Below, in pieces: positions 16,679-23,396 of a stretch of 24,806 nt of DNA. Source of the stretch: Actinomycetes bacterium (lineage in GTDB: Bacteria; Actinomycetota; Acidimicrobiia; Acidimicrobiales; Microtrichaceae); contig JAEVZA010000012.1 of the NCBI GenBank assembly GCA_023392475.1, forward strand, positions 1-24,806. The letters are read 5' to 3'. Numbering within the stretch: the stretch's first letter is position 1; each line of letters opens with the position of its first letter. Made by a program: the position numbers and the translations under genes. The notes under the pieces are model-generated. The model saw only the letters and a list, made by a program, of their open reading frames with translations. It was not told where the DNA came from and did no database searches.

Positions 16679-16748
16679 GCCCTCCCGTCGGCGCCCCCGG
16701 CGCGCCGTTGAGGTGTCGACCGATGGTCAGCGGCGAGCCCCACCACGG

Positions 16749-16800
16749 CGTTCTGTGCTGCAGATCGGTACGGATCCGTCCCGATCTGCACCACAGGACG
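16749..16800 (-). terminator. 52-nt near-perfect palindrome behind the BCAA operon
   Basis: The two 26-nt halves are complementary except at three positions. Outer arms are CGTTCTGT (16749-16756) and ACAGGACG (16793-16800); inner arms are TGCAGATCGG and CCGATCTGCA; the centre is ACGGATCCGT. It lies 27 nt after the cimA stop codon and 70 nt before the S53 gene start. Probably a terminator without a U-tract. Its ends are identical to those of the palindrome at 21710. Confidence 0.55.
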
Positions 16801-16826
16801 GGCTGGGCGGCGGACGAGGTGGGCCG

Positions 16827-18482
16827 TCAGCCGTCGGCGTGCAGGAGCCCGAACACGATCCCGTCGGTCAGGGCCTGCCAGGACGCCTCGATGATGTTCG
16901 GCGAGACGCCGGTCGTGGTCCAGGCGCGGGTGCCGTCGGAGAAGTCGATGAGCACCCGCACGACGGCACCGGTGTCGGCCTGGCCCGGGCCGTCGAGCAC
17001 GCGCACGCGGAAGTCGGTGAGGTGGATGCGACCCAGCGCCGGGTGGCGGTCGGCCAGGGCGTTGCGCAGCGCGGCGTCGAGCGCGTTGACCGGGCCGTTG
17101 CCCTCGCCCACCGCGGCGAGCCGCTCGTCGCCGACCCACAGCTTCACGGTGGCCTCGGTGGAGAGGTCGACCGAGTCGACCGGGCCGTCGTGCAGCACGG
17201 CCGCGCCCTCGCGGTGGTACGAGGAGACGCGGTACGCCTCCACCGCGAAGAAGTCGTGCTCCCAGCCGGAGGACCGGCGCATCAGCAGCTCGAGCGAGGC
17301 GTCGGCCGCCTCGAACACGTAGCCCTCGGCCTCCAGCACCTTGAGCCGCTCCGACAGCTCGGCGGCCGTCCGCGAGTCGAGGTCCAGGCCGAACTCGCCG
17401 GCCTTCATGGCCATGCCGGCGCGGCCGCCGAGGTCCGACACGAGCACGCGCGTGCGGTTGCCGACGAGGTCGGGGTCGATGTGCTCGTAGCTCGCGCCGC
17501 CGACCTTGCCGAGCGCGGACGTGTGGAGCCCGCCCTTGTGCGCGAACGCCGAGGACCCGACGTACGGGTCCGCGGGGTGCGGCGGCAGGTTCACGAGCTC
17601 GGCCACGTGGCGCGACACGGCGGTGAGCCGGTCCATCCGACCCTCGGGCAGCGTGCGGATCCCGAGCTTCAGGGTGAGGTCGGGGATGACCGTCATGAGG
17701 TTGGCGTTGCCGGTGCGCTCGCCGTAGCCGTTGACCGTGCCCTGCACGTGCGAGGCGCCGCCGACGACCGCGGCCACCGTGTTGGCGACCGCGCACCCCG
17801 AGTCGTTCTGGGTGTGGATGCCGATCGTGGTGCCCTCGAAGTACGACACGACCTCGGCCGTGATGCGCTGCACCTCGTGCGGGAGCGAGCCTCCGTTCGT
17901 GTCGCACAGGACGAGCACGTCGACGTCGTTGACGGCGGCCGCCTCGAGCACCCGCAGCGTGAACTCCGGGTTCGCCTTGTAGCCGTCGAAGAAGTGCTCG
18001 GCGTCGAAGAAGACGCGGAGGCCGGCGTCGTGGAGGAACCGCACGGACTCGCCGACCATGGCGATGCCCTCGTCGAGGGTGGTGCCGAGCGCCTGGGTGA
18101 CGTGGAACTCCGACGACTTGCCGACGATGCACGCCGTCGTCGTGCCGGCCTCGACCAGCGCGCGGAGCGTCGGGTCGTCGTCGACCTTGCCCGCCGGCCG
18201 ACGGGTCGAGCCGAAGGCGACCAGCGTGGACGTGCTCAGCTGCAGCTCACCCGCCGCGGCCCGGCGGAAGAACTCCTGGTCCTTCGGGTTGGCCTGCGGG
18301 TAGCCGCCCTCGATCCAGGTGACGCCGAGCCAGTCGAGCTGCTCGGCGACGCGGAGCTTGTCCTCGACCGTCAGCGAGATGCCCTCGAACTGGGCGCCGT
18401 CCCGGAGGGTGGTGTCGAAGACCTCGACGGCGTCGGGCGCGCCGGGCAGTCCGCCCACCTGCGGGAGCCCGTGGCCGGTCAT
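16827..18482 (-). CDS. cimA: (R)-citramalate synthase
   Basis: A 551-residue enzyme of the DRE-TIM/HMGL family that condenses pyruvate and acetyl-CoA to citramalate, the first step of the threonine-independent route to 2-oxobutyrate and isoleucine. The N-terminal TIM barrel starts with VEVFDTTLRDGAQFEGISL, the divalent-metal and catalytic signature; HTQNDSGCAVANT and GTVNGYGERTGNANL are the conserved C-side motifs, and AFAHKGGLHTSAL follows. The last 120 residues are the LeuA-type regulatory domain that senses an amino acid in relatives. Length and the GAQFEG variant fit the CimA group (TIGR00977 type) rather than LeuA. It starts 19 nt after ilvE and has no Shine-Dalgarno (the gap is C-rich), so its translation may depend on ilvE. 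Last gene of leuB-ilvE-cimA. Confidence 0.93.
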   Translation of the reverse strand: MTGHGLPQVGGLPGAPDAVEVFDTTLRDGAQFEGISLTVEDKLRVAEQLDWLGVTWIEGGYPQANPKDQEFFRRAAAGELQLSTSTLVAFGSTRRPAGKVDDDPTLRALVEAGTTTACIVGKSSEFHVTQALGTTLDEGIAMVGESVRFLHDAGLRVFFDAEHFFDGYKANPEFTLRVLEAAAVNDVDVLVLCDTNGGSLPHEVQRITAEVVSYFEGTTIGIHTQNDSGCAVANTVAAVVGGASHVQGTVNGYGERTGNANLMTVIPDLTLKLGIRTLPEGRMDRLTAVSRHVAELVNLPPHPADPYVGSSAFAHKGGLHTSALGKVGGASYEHIDPDLVGNRTRVLVSDLGGRAGMAMKAGEFGLDLDSRTAAELSERLKVLEAEGYVFEAADASLELLMRRSSGWEHDFFAVEAYRVSSYHREGAAVLHDGPVDSVDLSTEATVKLWVGDERLAAVGEGNGPVNALDAALRNALADRHPALGRIHLTDFRVRVLDGPGQADTGAVVRVLIDFSDGTRAWTTTGVSPNIIEASWQALTDGIVFGLLHADG

Positions 18483-18501
18483 GGTGCTGCGGGGTGGGGT
18501 G

Positions 18502-19419
18502 TCATGAGACCAGCTCCACCCAGTCCTTGTAGCGGTCGACCTGGCCGCGGACGGTGCGCCCGTACTCGGCGGCGATCGCCGTGGTGATCGGGCCCGGGCA
18601 CGGGATGGCGCGGTCGTCGACGGAGTTCACCGCCGAGACCTCGGCCGCCGTGCCGCACACGAACATCTCCTCGGCGATGTAGAGGTCCGAGCGGGTGAGG
18701 TCGCCCTCGACGCACTCGACGCCCATGTCCCGGGCGATCGTGGCGACGGTGTCCTGCGTGATCCCCTCGAGGGCACCGGCCGAGAGCGGCGGCGTGATCA
18801 GCCGCCCGCCGCGCACCACGAAGATGTTCTCGCCGGTGCACTCGGACACGAGCCCGGCGGGGTTCAGCATGATCGCCTCGTCGTAGCCGGCGTTCAGCGC
18901 CTCGACCTTGGCGAGCGACGAGTTCACGTAGTTGCCGGTGGTCTTCGACGCCGGCGGCATCGCGTTGTGGTCGTGGCGGAGCCAGGTGCTGATCTTCATC
19001 CGCACGCCCTTGGTGACGGCGTCGTCGCCGAGGTAGGCGCCCCACGGCCAGCACGCGACCGACACGTCGACCGAGCACGGGATCGTGTTGAGCCCCATCT
19101 CGCCGTAGCCGTAGTACGCGATCGGCCGGATGTAGCAGGACGGCAGGCCGGAGGCCCGCACGACCGACTTCGTGGCCTCGACGAGCTCGTCGACCGAGTA
19201 CGGCAGCGTCATGCCCATGATCCGGGCCGAGCGCTCGAGCCGCTCGATGTGGTCGGTGAGGCGGAACACGCCCGGGCCGTCGCTCGTCTCGTACGCCCGG
19301 ATGCCCTCGAACACGCCCATCCCGTAGTGCAGCGTGTGGGTCAGCACGTGGATGCGCGCCTCGTCCCACGGCACGAGCTCGCCGTTCATCCAGATGAGTT
19401 CGGTCGGTGTGATGGGCAT
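18502..19419 (-). CDS. ilvE: branched-chain amino acid aminotransferase
   Basis: A 305-residue class IV (fold type IV) PLP enzyme that makes the last step of Val, Leu and Ile synthesis, transferring the amino group of glutamate to the 2-oxo acids. WMNGELVPWDEARIHVLTHTLHYGMGVFEGIRAY is the typical start. The PLP lysine is Lys159 in SKTTGNYVNS. ECTGENIFVVRGGRLITPPLSAGALEGITQ and AEEMFVCGTAAEVSAV are the conserved C-terminal blocks that distinguish it from D-amino acid aminotransferases. The ATG at 19419 has a GGAG site that overlaps the leuB stop codon region (10 nt between genes), so translation is probably coupled. Middle gene of the operon. Confidence 0.95.
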   Translation of the reverse strand: MPITPTELIWMNGELVPWDEARIHVLTHTLHYGMGVFEGIRAYETSDGPGVFRLTDHIERLERSARIMGMTLPYSVDELVEATKSVVRASGLPSCYIRPIAYYGYGEMGLNTIPCSVDVSVACWPWGAYLGDDAVTKGVRMKISTWLRHDHNAMPPASKTTGNYVNSSLAKVEALNAGYDEAIMLNPAGLVSECTGENIFVVRGGRLITPPLSAGALEGITQDTVATIARDMGVECVEGDLTRSDLYIAEEMFVCGTAAEVSAVNSVDDRAIPCPGPITTAIAAEYGRTVRGQVDRYKDWVELVS

Positions 19420-19429
19420 GTCCCTGCTC

Positions 19430-20449
19430 CTACGCCCCGGCGCTCGTCGCGTCGGCGTTCTTGACGGCATCGACGACGGCGTCGCCGATCTCGGTGGTGG
19501 ACCCGGTGTACCGCTCGGGCGACGTGCAGGCCGCGGCGACCCGGGCCGCGGCGTCGGCCTCGCCGAGGAAGTCGAGCATGAGCTGCAGCGAGATGATCGC
19601 CGCGATCGGGTTCGCCAGGTTCCGGCCCGCGATGTCCGGTGCGGTGCCGTGGACCGGCTCGAACATCGACGGGCCCGTGCGGGCCGGGTTGAGGTTCGCG
19701 GAGGCCGCGAAGCCCACGCCGCCGGCGACCGCGCCGCCGAGGTCCGTGAGGATGTCGCCGAAGAGGTTGTCGGTGACGATGACGTCGTAGCGCTCGGGCC
19801 GCTCGACGAAGTGGATGCACGCGGCGTCGACGTGGTCGTAGCCGGTGGTGACCTGCGGGTGCTCCGCGGCCACCAGGTCGAACACCCGCTGCCACAGGTC
19901 ACCGGCGAAGGTCAGCACGTTCTTCTTGTGCACCAGGGTGAGGTGCCGGCGCTCGGTGGCGGCCGCACGGTCGAACGCGTACCGGATGCAGCGCTCCACG
20001 CCCATGCGGGTGTTGACCGATCCCTGCGTCGCGATCTCGTGCGGCGTGCCCTTGCGGAGGAAGCCGCCCTCGCCGGCGTAGGTGCCCTCGGTGTTCTCCC
20101 GGATGACCTCGCAGTCGATGCGGGGCGGGAGGCGGAACGGGCGGAGGTTGATGTACTGGTCCAGCTCGAACCGCATGCGCAGCAGGATCCCGCGCTCCAC
20201 CAGGCCGGCCGGTGCGGACACGCCGGGGGCCGGGTCGCCGACGGCGCCGAGCAGGATGGCGTCGAGCCCGCGCCACTCCTCGAGCACCTCGTCGGGCAGC
20301 ACGGTGCCGTCCTCGAGGTAGCGGTGCGCGCCGAGGTCGTAGTCCGACCGCTCGTACTGGACGCCCGTGGCGTCGAGCACCTTCAGGGCCTCGGCCACCA
20401 CCTCGGGGCCGATGCCGTCGCCGCCGACCACGCCGATCCGGTGCGTCAT
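19430..20449 (-). CDS. leuB: 3-isopropylmalate dehydrogenase
   Basis: A 339-residue NAD-dependent beta-decarboxylating dehydrogenase that turns 3-isopropylmalate into 2-oxoisocaproate. Relatives also act on the methylmalate made downstream of citramalate, giving 2-oxobutyrate, which fits the cimA gene in this operon. It begins THRIGVVGGDGIGPEVV. IRENTEGTYAGEGG binds substrate, the Lys/Asp active-site blocks are VHKKNVLTFAGDLW and VIVTDNLFGDILTDLGG, and the NAD-binding end is EPVHGTAPDIAGRNLANPIAAIIS. The ATG at 20449 follows a GAGG site 5 nt upstream. The 5' region carries a promoter, a leader peptide, a hairpin and an intrinsic terminator, so expression is very likely controlled by attenuation. 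First structural gene of the leuB-ilvE-cimA operon. Confidence 0.95.
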   Translation of the reverse strand: MTHRIGVVGGDGIGPEVVAEALKVLDATGVQYERSDYDLGAHRYLEDGTVLPDEVLEEWRGLDAILLGAVGDPAPGVSAPAGLVERGILLRMRFELDQYINLRPFRLPPRIDCEVIRENTEGTYAGEGGFLRKGTPHEIATQGSVNTRMGVERCIRYAFDRAAATERRHLTLVHKKNVLTFAGDLWQRVFDLVAAEHPQVTTGYDHVDAACIHFVERPERYDVIVTDNLFGDILTDLGGAVAGGVGFAASANLNPARTGPSMFEPVHGTAPDIAGRNLANPIAAIISLQLMLDFLGEADAAARVAAACTSPERYTGSTTEIGDAVVDAVKNADATSAGA

Positions 20450-20523
20450 CGTTCCTCACCGCTCATGTCTGGGCTTCCGTTCCTTCCGGGGTGGCGGCCG
20501 TCCGGGTCGTCGGGCCGCCGGTG

Positions 20524-20554
20524 CAAAAGAAAACCGTCCACGCGAGTGGACGGT
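20524..20554 (-). terminator. intrinsic terminator in the leuB leader (attenuator)
   Basis: On the minus strand ACCGTCCAC-TCGC-GTGGACGGT forms a perfect 9-bp stem with a 4-nt loop (20533-20554), followed directly by TTTCTTTT (20524-20531). This is the best U-tract terminator in the window, and it lies upstream of leuB with no gene ending there, which is what an attenuator needs. Confidence 0.85.
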
Positions 20555-20558
20555 GGGG

Positions 20559-20584
20559 AGCGCACGCCGGGGTGGGCGTGCGCT
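20559..20584 (-). promoter_or_regulatory. hairpin overlapping the leader-peptide stop codon
   Basis: AGCGCACGCC-CACCCC-GGCGTGCGCT, a perfect 10-bp stem with a 6-nt loop. Its 5' arm begins within the TAG stop of the leader ORF and its 3' arm ends 4 nt before the terminator stem. A ribosome at the stop codon would cover the 5' arm; one stalled at the Val-Leu-Ile codons would leave at least part of it free. How it competes with the terminator is not obvious by eye. Confidence 0.7.
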
Positions 20585-20633
20585 AGGGAATCAGTACGGA
20601 CCGGCCCGAGGCGGGCACGCTGCTGCTGGTCAC
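20583..20633 (-). CDS. branched-chain leader peptide, 16 residues
   Basis: Leader ORF starting at the GTG at 20633: MTSSSVPASGRSVLIP, then TAG. The run Val-Leu-Ile (codons 13-15, GTA CTG ATT) sits just before the stop, one codon for each end product of the pathway controlled downstream. The GTA and ATT codons are uncommon in this GC-rich genome, which would sharpen ribosome slowing when the cognate charged tRNA is scarce. A TACACT box lies 7 nt before the GTG and there is no Shine-Dalgarno, so the transcript probably starts at the GTG. Position before a hairpin and an intrinsic terminator upstream of leuB-ilvE-cimA makes a regulatory role very likely. Ribosome-mediated attenuation of ilv/leu genes is known in actinobacteria; this particular leader I have not seen. 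Confidence 0.75.
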   Translation of the reverse strand: MTSSSVPASGRSVLIP

Positions 20634-20640
20634 GGGCGCC

Positions 20641-20670
20641 AGTGTACCCGCGCTCCCCCCGCCGCCGTCA
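20641..20670 (-). promoter_or_regulatory. promoter of the leader-leuB-ilvE-cimA operon
   Basis: Minus strand: -35-like TGACGG (20665-20670), 18-nt spacer, -10 TACACT (20641-20646), then 7 nt to the GTG of the leader peptide. It is divergent from the greA promoter about 50 bp away. Confidence 0.55.
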
Positions 20671-20695
20671 GCCGGGATCCCCGCCGCGGCGGTCC

Positions 20696-20701
20696 TAGTC
20701 T
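20696..20701 (+). promoter_or_regulatory. -10 box for leaderless greA
   Basis: TAGTCT, 6 nt, then the ATG at 20708. There is no room for a ribosome site, so the transcript is expected to start at or next to the ATG. Confidence 0.5.
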
Positions 20702-20707
20702 GGCCGG

Positions 20708-21178
20708 ATGGCGAACCCGCACGAACTGTCGCAGACCGCGTACGACCGCCTCGTCGCCGAGCTCGAGGAGCTCCGCACGACGGGTCGGATCGACCTCGCG
20801 GACCGCATCGAACGGGCCCGTGAGCACGGCGACCTCAAGGAGAACGCCGAGTACCACGCCGCCAAGGAGGAGAAGGCGAAGATGGAGGCCCGCATCGGGC
20901 AGCTCTTCGGCATCATCGAGAACGCCGTCATCGTCGACTCCTCCGGCTCCGACGAGGTCCGCGCCGGCTCCATCGTCGTCATGCGGTACGAGGACGACGA
21001 CGATGACGAGGCCGAGCGCTACCTCATCGGCTCGATCGAGGAGCGCCACGACGACCTCGAGGTCGTGTCGCCGCAGTCGCCGCTCGGCGAAGCCCTCATG
21101 GGCGCCAAGGCCGGCGACTCGGTGAGCTACGACGCGCCGAACGGCTCGCTCACGGTCGTGGTGGTCGGCATCGAGTGA
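20708..21178 (+). CDS. greA: transcription elongation factor GreA
   Basis: A 156-residue protein, normal GreA length. GreA enters the secondary channel of RNA polymerase and triggers cleavage of the backtracked transcript. The N-terminal coiled coil (about 1-75) includes LSQTAYDRLVAELEELRTTGRIDLADRIERAREHGD followed by LKENAEYHAAKEEKAKMEARI; the acidic tip residues are in the loop between the two helices. The C-terminal FKBP-like domain includes SPQSPLGEALMGAKAGDSVSYDAPNG. The gene is divergent from the leuB leader and appears leaderless (TAGTCT, 6 nt, ATG). Confidence 0.96.
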   Translation: MANPHELSQTAYDRLVAELEELRTTGRIDLADRIERAREHGDLKENAEYHAAKEEKAKMEARIGQLFGIIENAVIVDSSGSDEVRAGSIVVMRYEDDDDDEAERYLIGSIEERHDDLEVVSPQSPLGEALMGAKAGDSVSYDAPNGSLTVVVVGIE

Positions 21179-21304
21179 GGCCGCCCGCTCCCCGCGCCTG
21201 ACTGGGCCGTCCGCGCACGGGGAAGGTGCTGTGCCCCAAGATGGACGGTGACCGCCCGGTCGCCTCGTGGAGTCGCACCCGGGCACCCGGCAGGAGGAGG
21301 CCAC

Positions 21305-21673
21305 ATGATCAAGGGGTTCCGCGAGTTCATCACCCGTGGGAACGTCGTCGACCTCGCCGTCGGCATCATCATCGGCGCCGCGTTCGGCGCCGTGGTGACC
21401 TCGCTCACGCAGGACATCATCATGCCGATCATCGGGGCGATCATCGGCAAGCCGAGCTTCGAGGACCTGACCCTGACGATCGGCGACGGCGTCATCAAGT
21501 ACGGCTCGTTCCTGACCGTGCTCGTGAACTTCGTGATCCTGGCCGCGGCCGTCTACTTCTTCATCGTCGCCCCCATCAACGCCCTCCGGGCCCGCTACTC
21601 CACCCCCGAGGACGAGGAGCTGGCCAAGGAGGACCGGATGATCGAGCTCCTGGAGCAGATCGCCCGGAAGTAG
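21305..21673 (+). CDS. mscL: large-conductance mechanosensitive channel
   Basis: A 122-residue membrane protein that opens under high membrane tension to release solutes on osmotic downshock; it works as a homo-oligomer (pentamer in the mycobacterial structure). MIKGFREFITRGNVVDLAVGIIIGAAFGAVVTSLTQDIIMPIIG contains the N-terminal amphipathic helix and TM1 with the conserved G-N-VVDLAVG pore motif. TM2 is FLTVLVNFVILAAAVYFFIVAPIN and the C-terminal acidic helix ends the chain. The ATG at 21305 is set by AGGAGG about 7 nt upstream; the open frame upstream (from 21248) is not needed. The gene runs away from greA (126-bp gap) and converges on ppx, with the large palindrome at 21710 between them. 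Confidence 0.96.
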   Translation: MIKGFREFITRGNVVDLAVGIIIGAAFGAVVTSLTQDIIMPIIGAIIGKPSFEDLTLTIGDGVIKYGSFLTVLVNFVILAAAVYFFIVAPINALRARYSTPEDEELAKEDRMIELLEQIARK

Positions 21674-21709
21674 CCGCCGCTCGCACCGCACGACCCACGC
21701 CCCCGCCCC

Positions 21710-21766
21710 CCTCGTTCTGTCCGCGGCTTCCGTCGTCCGACGACGGAAACCGCGGACAGGACGAGG
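21710..21766. terminator. 57-nt bidirectional hairpin between mscL and ppx
   Basis: Arms of 27 nt around a CCG loop. Outer part is CCTCGTTCTGTCCGCGG with CCGCGGACAGGACGAGG, inner part TTCCGTCGT with ACGACGGAA; the only flaws are one T-G wobble and one C/A mismatch. It lies between the convergent stops at 21673 and 21778. No U-tract. The CGTTCTGT / ACAGGACG ends match the palindrome at 16749. Confidence 0.65.
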
Positions 21767-21777
21767 GTGGGGCGCTG

Positions 21778-23352
21778 TCAGGCGGCGGGCTCGATGGCCA
21801 GCTCGGCCTGGAGGAGCTCCGCGAGCAGGCCGCGACGCTCGGCGGCGGTGTAGGCCTCGAGCCCGAGGTCGCCCTCGCCCACGAGCTCGACTCGCACGAC
21901 GTCGCCCTCGTCCTTCACGTTGACCCGCTCGACCGCGCCGTCGTGGTTGCGGTCGAGGCCGATCGCCACCCGCAGCAGCCCGGCCATCGCCCGCACCCGG
22001 GCCCGGTCCTCGGGTGCCAGCGCCGCGAACTCCTCGTGCTTCTCCGCCGGCCGGCCCTTGCGGTGGTAGCGGGCGACCTGGGCGATCAGCTCGATCTCGC
22101 GATCGGTGAAGCCCATGAGGTGCTCGCTGTTCCGGATGACGTAGTAGCTGTGCTTGTGGTGGCCCGAGTGGCTGATGAAGAGCCCCGCGTTGGCGAGCAG
22201 CGCCCCGGCCTCCAGCAGCTCCCGCTCGCGGTCGCCGAGGCCGAGACGGTCGCCGAGCGCGTCGTGGAGCTGGAGCGCGAGGCGTGCGACCTGCACGGAG
22301 TGCTCCGGGTCGTCGTCGCAGAGCTCCATGAGGTGGAACACCGACGCACGGCGCAGGTCCGACAGGTGGTGGAGCGAGCCGCCGCGCAGGCGGTGCAGCC
22401 CGTCGAGCAGCACGCCTTCGCGGAGGGCGTACTCGGAGATCACGATCTCCTCGATGCCGAGCGCGTCGCACACCTGCTCGAGCACGATCGCCCCGCCGAG
22501 GAGGATGTCGGCGCGGGCCGCGTCCATGCCGGGGAGGGCGAGCCGCTGCTCGGTGGTGCGGGCCCCGGCGAGGTCGTCGACGACCTTGCCCAGCTGCCGG
22601 CGGCTGAACGACGCGGCGTTCAGCGTCTGCGGCACGTCGCCCCCCTTGCGGGTCAGCGCCATCGCCGCCAGCGTCTCCGCCGTGCCGGACGACGCCACCG
22701 CCACGTCGAACGGCAGCCGCCCCGCCTCGTGGACCATCGGCGCCAGCCGGCCGCGCACGTAGGCACGGCACCGGTCCACGGCGTCGCCCTGCACGGCGCC
22801 CCCGGGGAAGAACGCGCGGGTCATGCGCAGCGAGCCGAGCTTGATCGAGCGGGCGTAGTCCACCCGCTCGCCGCGACCGAAGACGACCTCGGTCGAGCCG
22901 CCGCCGACGTCGACGAGCACGACGTCCCGGTCGTACACCGGCAGCGCCTGGAGCACGCCGAGCCGGATGAGCCGCGCCTCCTCGTAGCCGGAGATGACCT
23001 CGACGTGGACGCCGGCCTCGGCCTCGACGCGGTCGAGGAACTCCTGCGCGTTGTGCGCCTCCCGCACCGCGGACGTGGCGACCGCGAACACGACCGCCTC
23101 GAACGAGTCGGCGAGCGAGCGGCACCGCGCGAGGGCGGCGACGCCGCGGTCGATGGCGTCGGGCTCGAGGTGCTTCATCTCGCCCTGCCCGGAGCCGAGG
23201 CGCACCATCTCCTTCTGGCGGGTGATGACCTCGAAGCGGTCGTTGCCCGCCACGCGCGCCACGACCATGTGGACCGAGTTCGTGCCGATGTCGATCGCGG
23301 CGAGGACGTCGGGCACCGGGAGGTTCACCCGTTGCGCGGGGGGAGCGCCCAT
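21778..23352 (-). CDS. ppx: Ppx/GppA family exopolyphosphatase
   Basis: A 524-residue enzyme of the ASKHA fold that removes phosphate from polyphosphate or from pppGpp. The first phosphate-binding motif is LAAIDIGTNSVHMVVARV (about 15-32) and the second is VLVDVGGGSTEVVFGRGERV; FAVATSAVREAHNAQEFL and VISGYEEARLIRLGV lie between. The C-terminal half (about 300-524) is HD-domain-like (LLANAGLFISHSGHHKHSYYVIRN), as in long Ppx/GppA members. Substrate preference cannot be read from sequence. The ATG at 23352 was chosen because a TACACT box lies 7 nt before it, giving a leaderless start; the open frame continues upstream to 23436 into rsgA's control region. It is divergent from rsgA across 44 bp. 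Confidence 0.9.
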   Translation of the reverse strand: MGAPPAQRVNLPVPDVLAAIDIGTNSVHMVVARVAGNDRFEVITRQKEMVRLGSGQGEMKHLEPDAIDRGVAALARCRSLADSFEAVVFAVATSAVREAHNAQEFLDRVEAEAGVHVEVISGYEEARLIRLGVLQALPVYDRDVVLVDVGGGSTEVVFGRGERVDYARSIKLGSLRMTRAFFPGGAVQGDAVDRCRAYVRGRLAPMVHEAGRLPFDVAVASSGTAETLAAMALTRKGGDVPQTLNAASFSRRQLGKVVDDLAGARTTEQRLALPGMDAARADILLGGAIVLEQVCDALGIEEIVISEYALREGVLLDGLHRLRGGSLHHLSDLRRASVFHLMELCDDDPEHSVQVARLALQLHDALGDRLGLGDRERELLEAGALLANAGLFISHSGHHKHSYYVIRNSEHLMGFTDREIELIAQVARYHRKGRPAEKHEEFAALAPEDRARVRAMAGLLRVAIGLDRNHDGAVERVNVKDEGDVVRVELVGEGDLGLEAYTAAERRGLLAELLQAELAIEPAA

Positions 23353-23359
23353 GCGGGCG

Positions 23360-23365
23360 AGTGTA
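23360..23365 (-). promoter_or_regulatory. -10 box for leaderless ppx
   Basis: TACACT on the minus strand, 7 nt before the ATG at 23352: the same box and spacing as at the leuB leader peptide (20641-20646). Confidence 0.45.
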
Positions 23366-23396
23366 CGACCCACCCCCGTGGCAGCATCAGTGGGGC

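Noticed and set aside
16449..18587. Long plus-strand frames opposite cimA, ilvE, leuB and ppx (for example 16449-18587, 19334-20698, 21226-24006)
   Set aside because: They are antisense shadows of clearly recognised minus-strand genes, rich in Arg/Val/Gly with no domain or ribosome site.
21248..21304. N-terminal extension of mscL
   Set aside because: The MscL family begins at MIKGFREF, and AGGAGG stands just before that ATG.
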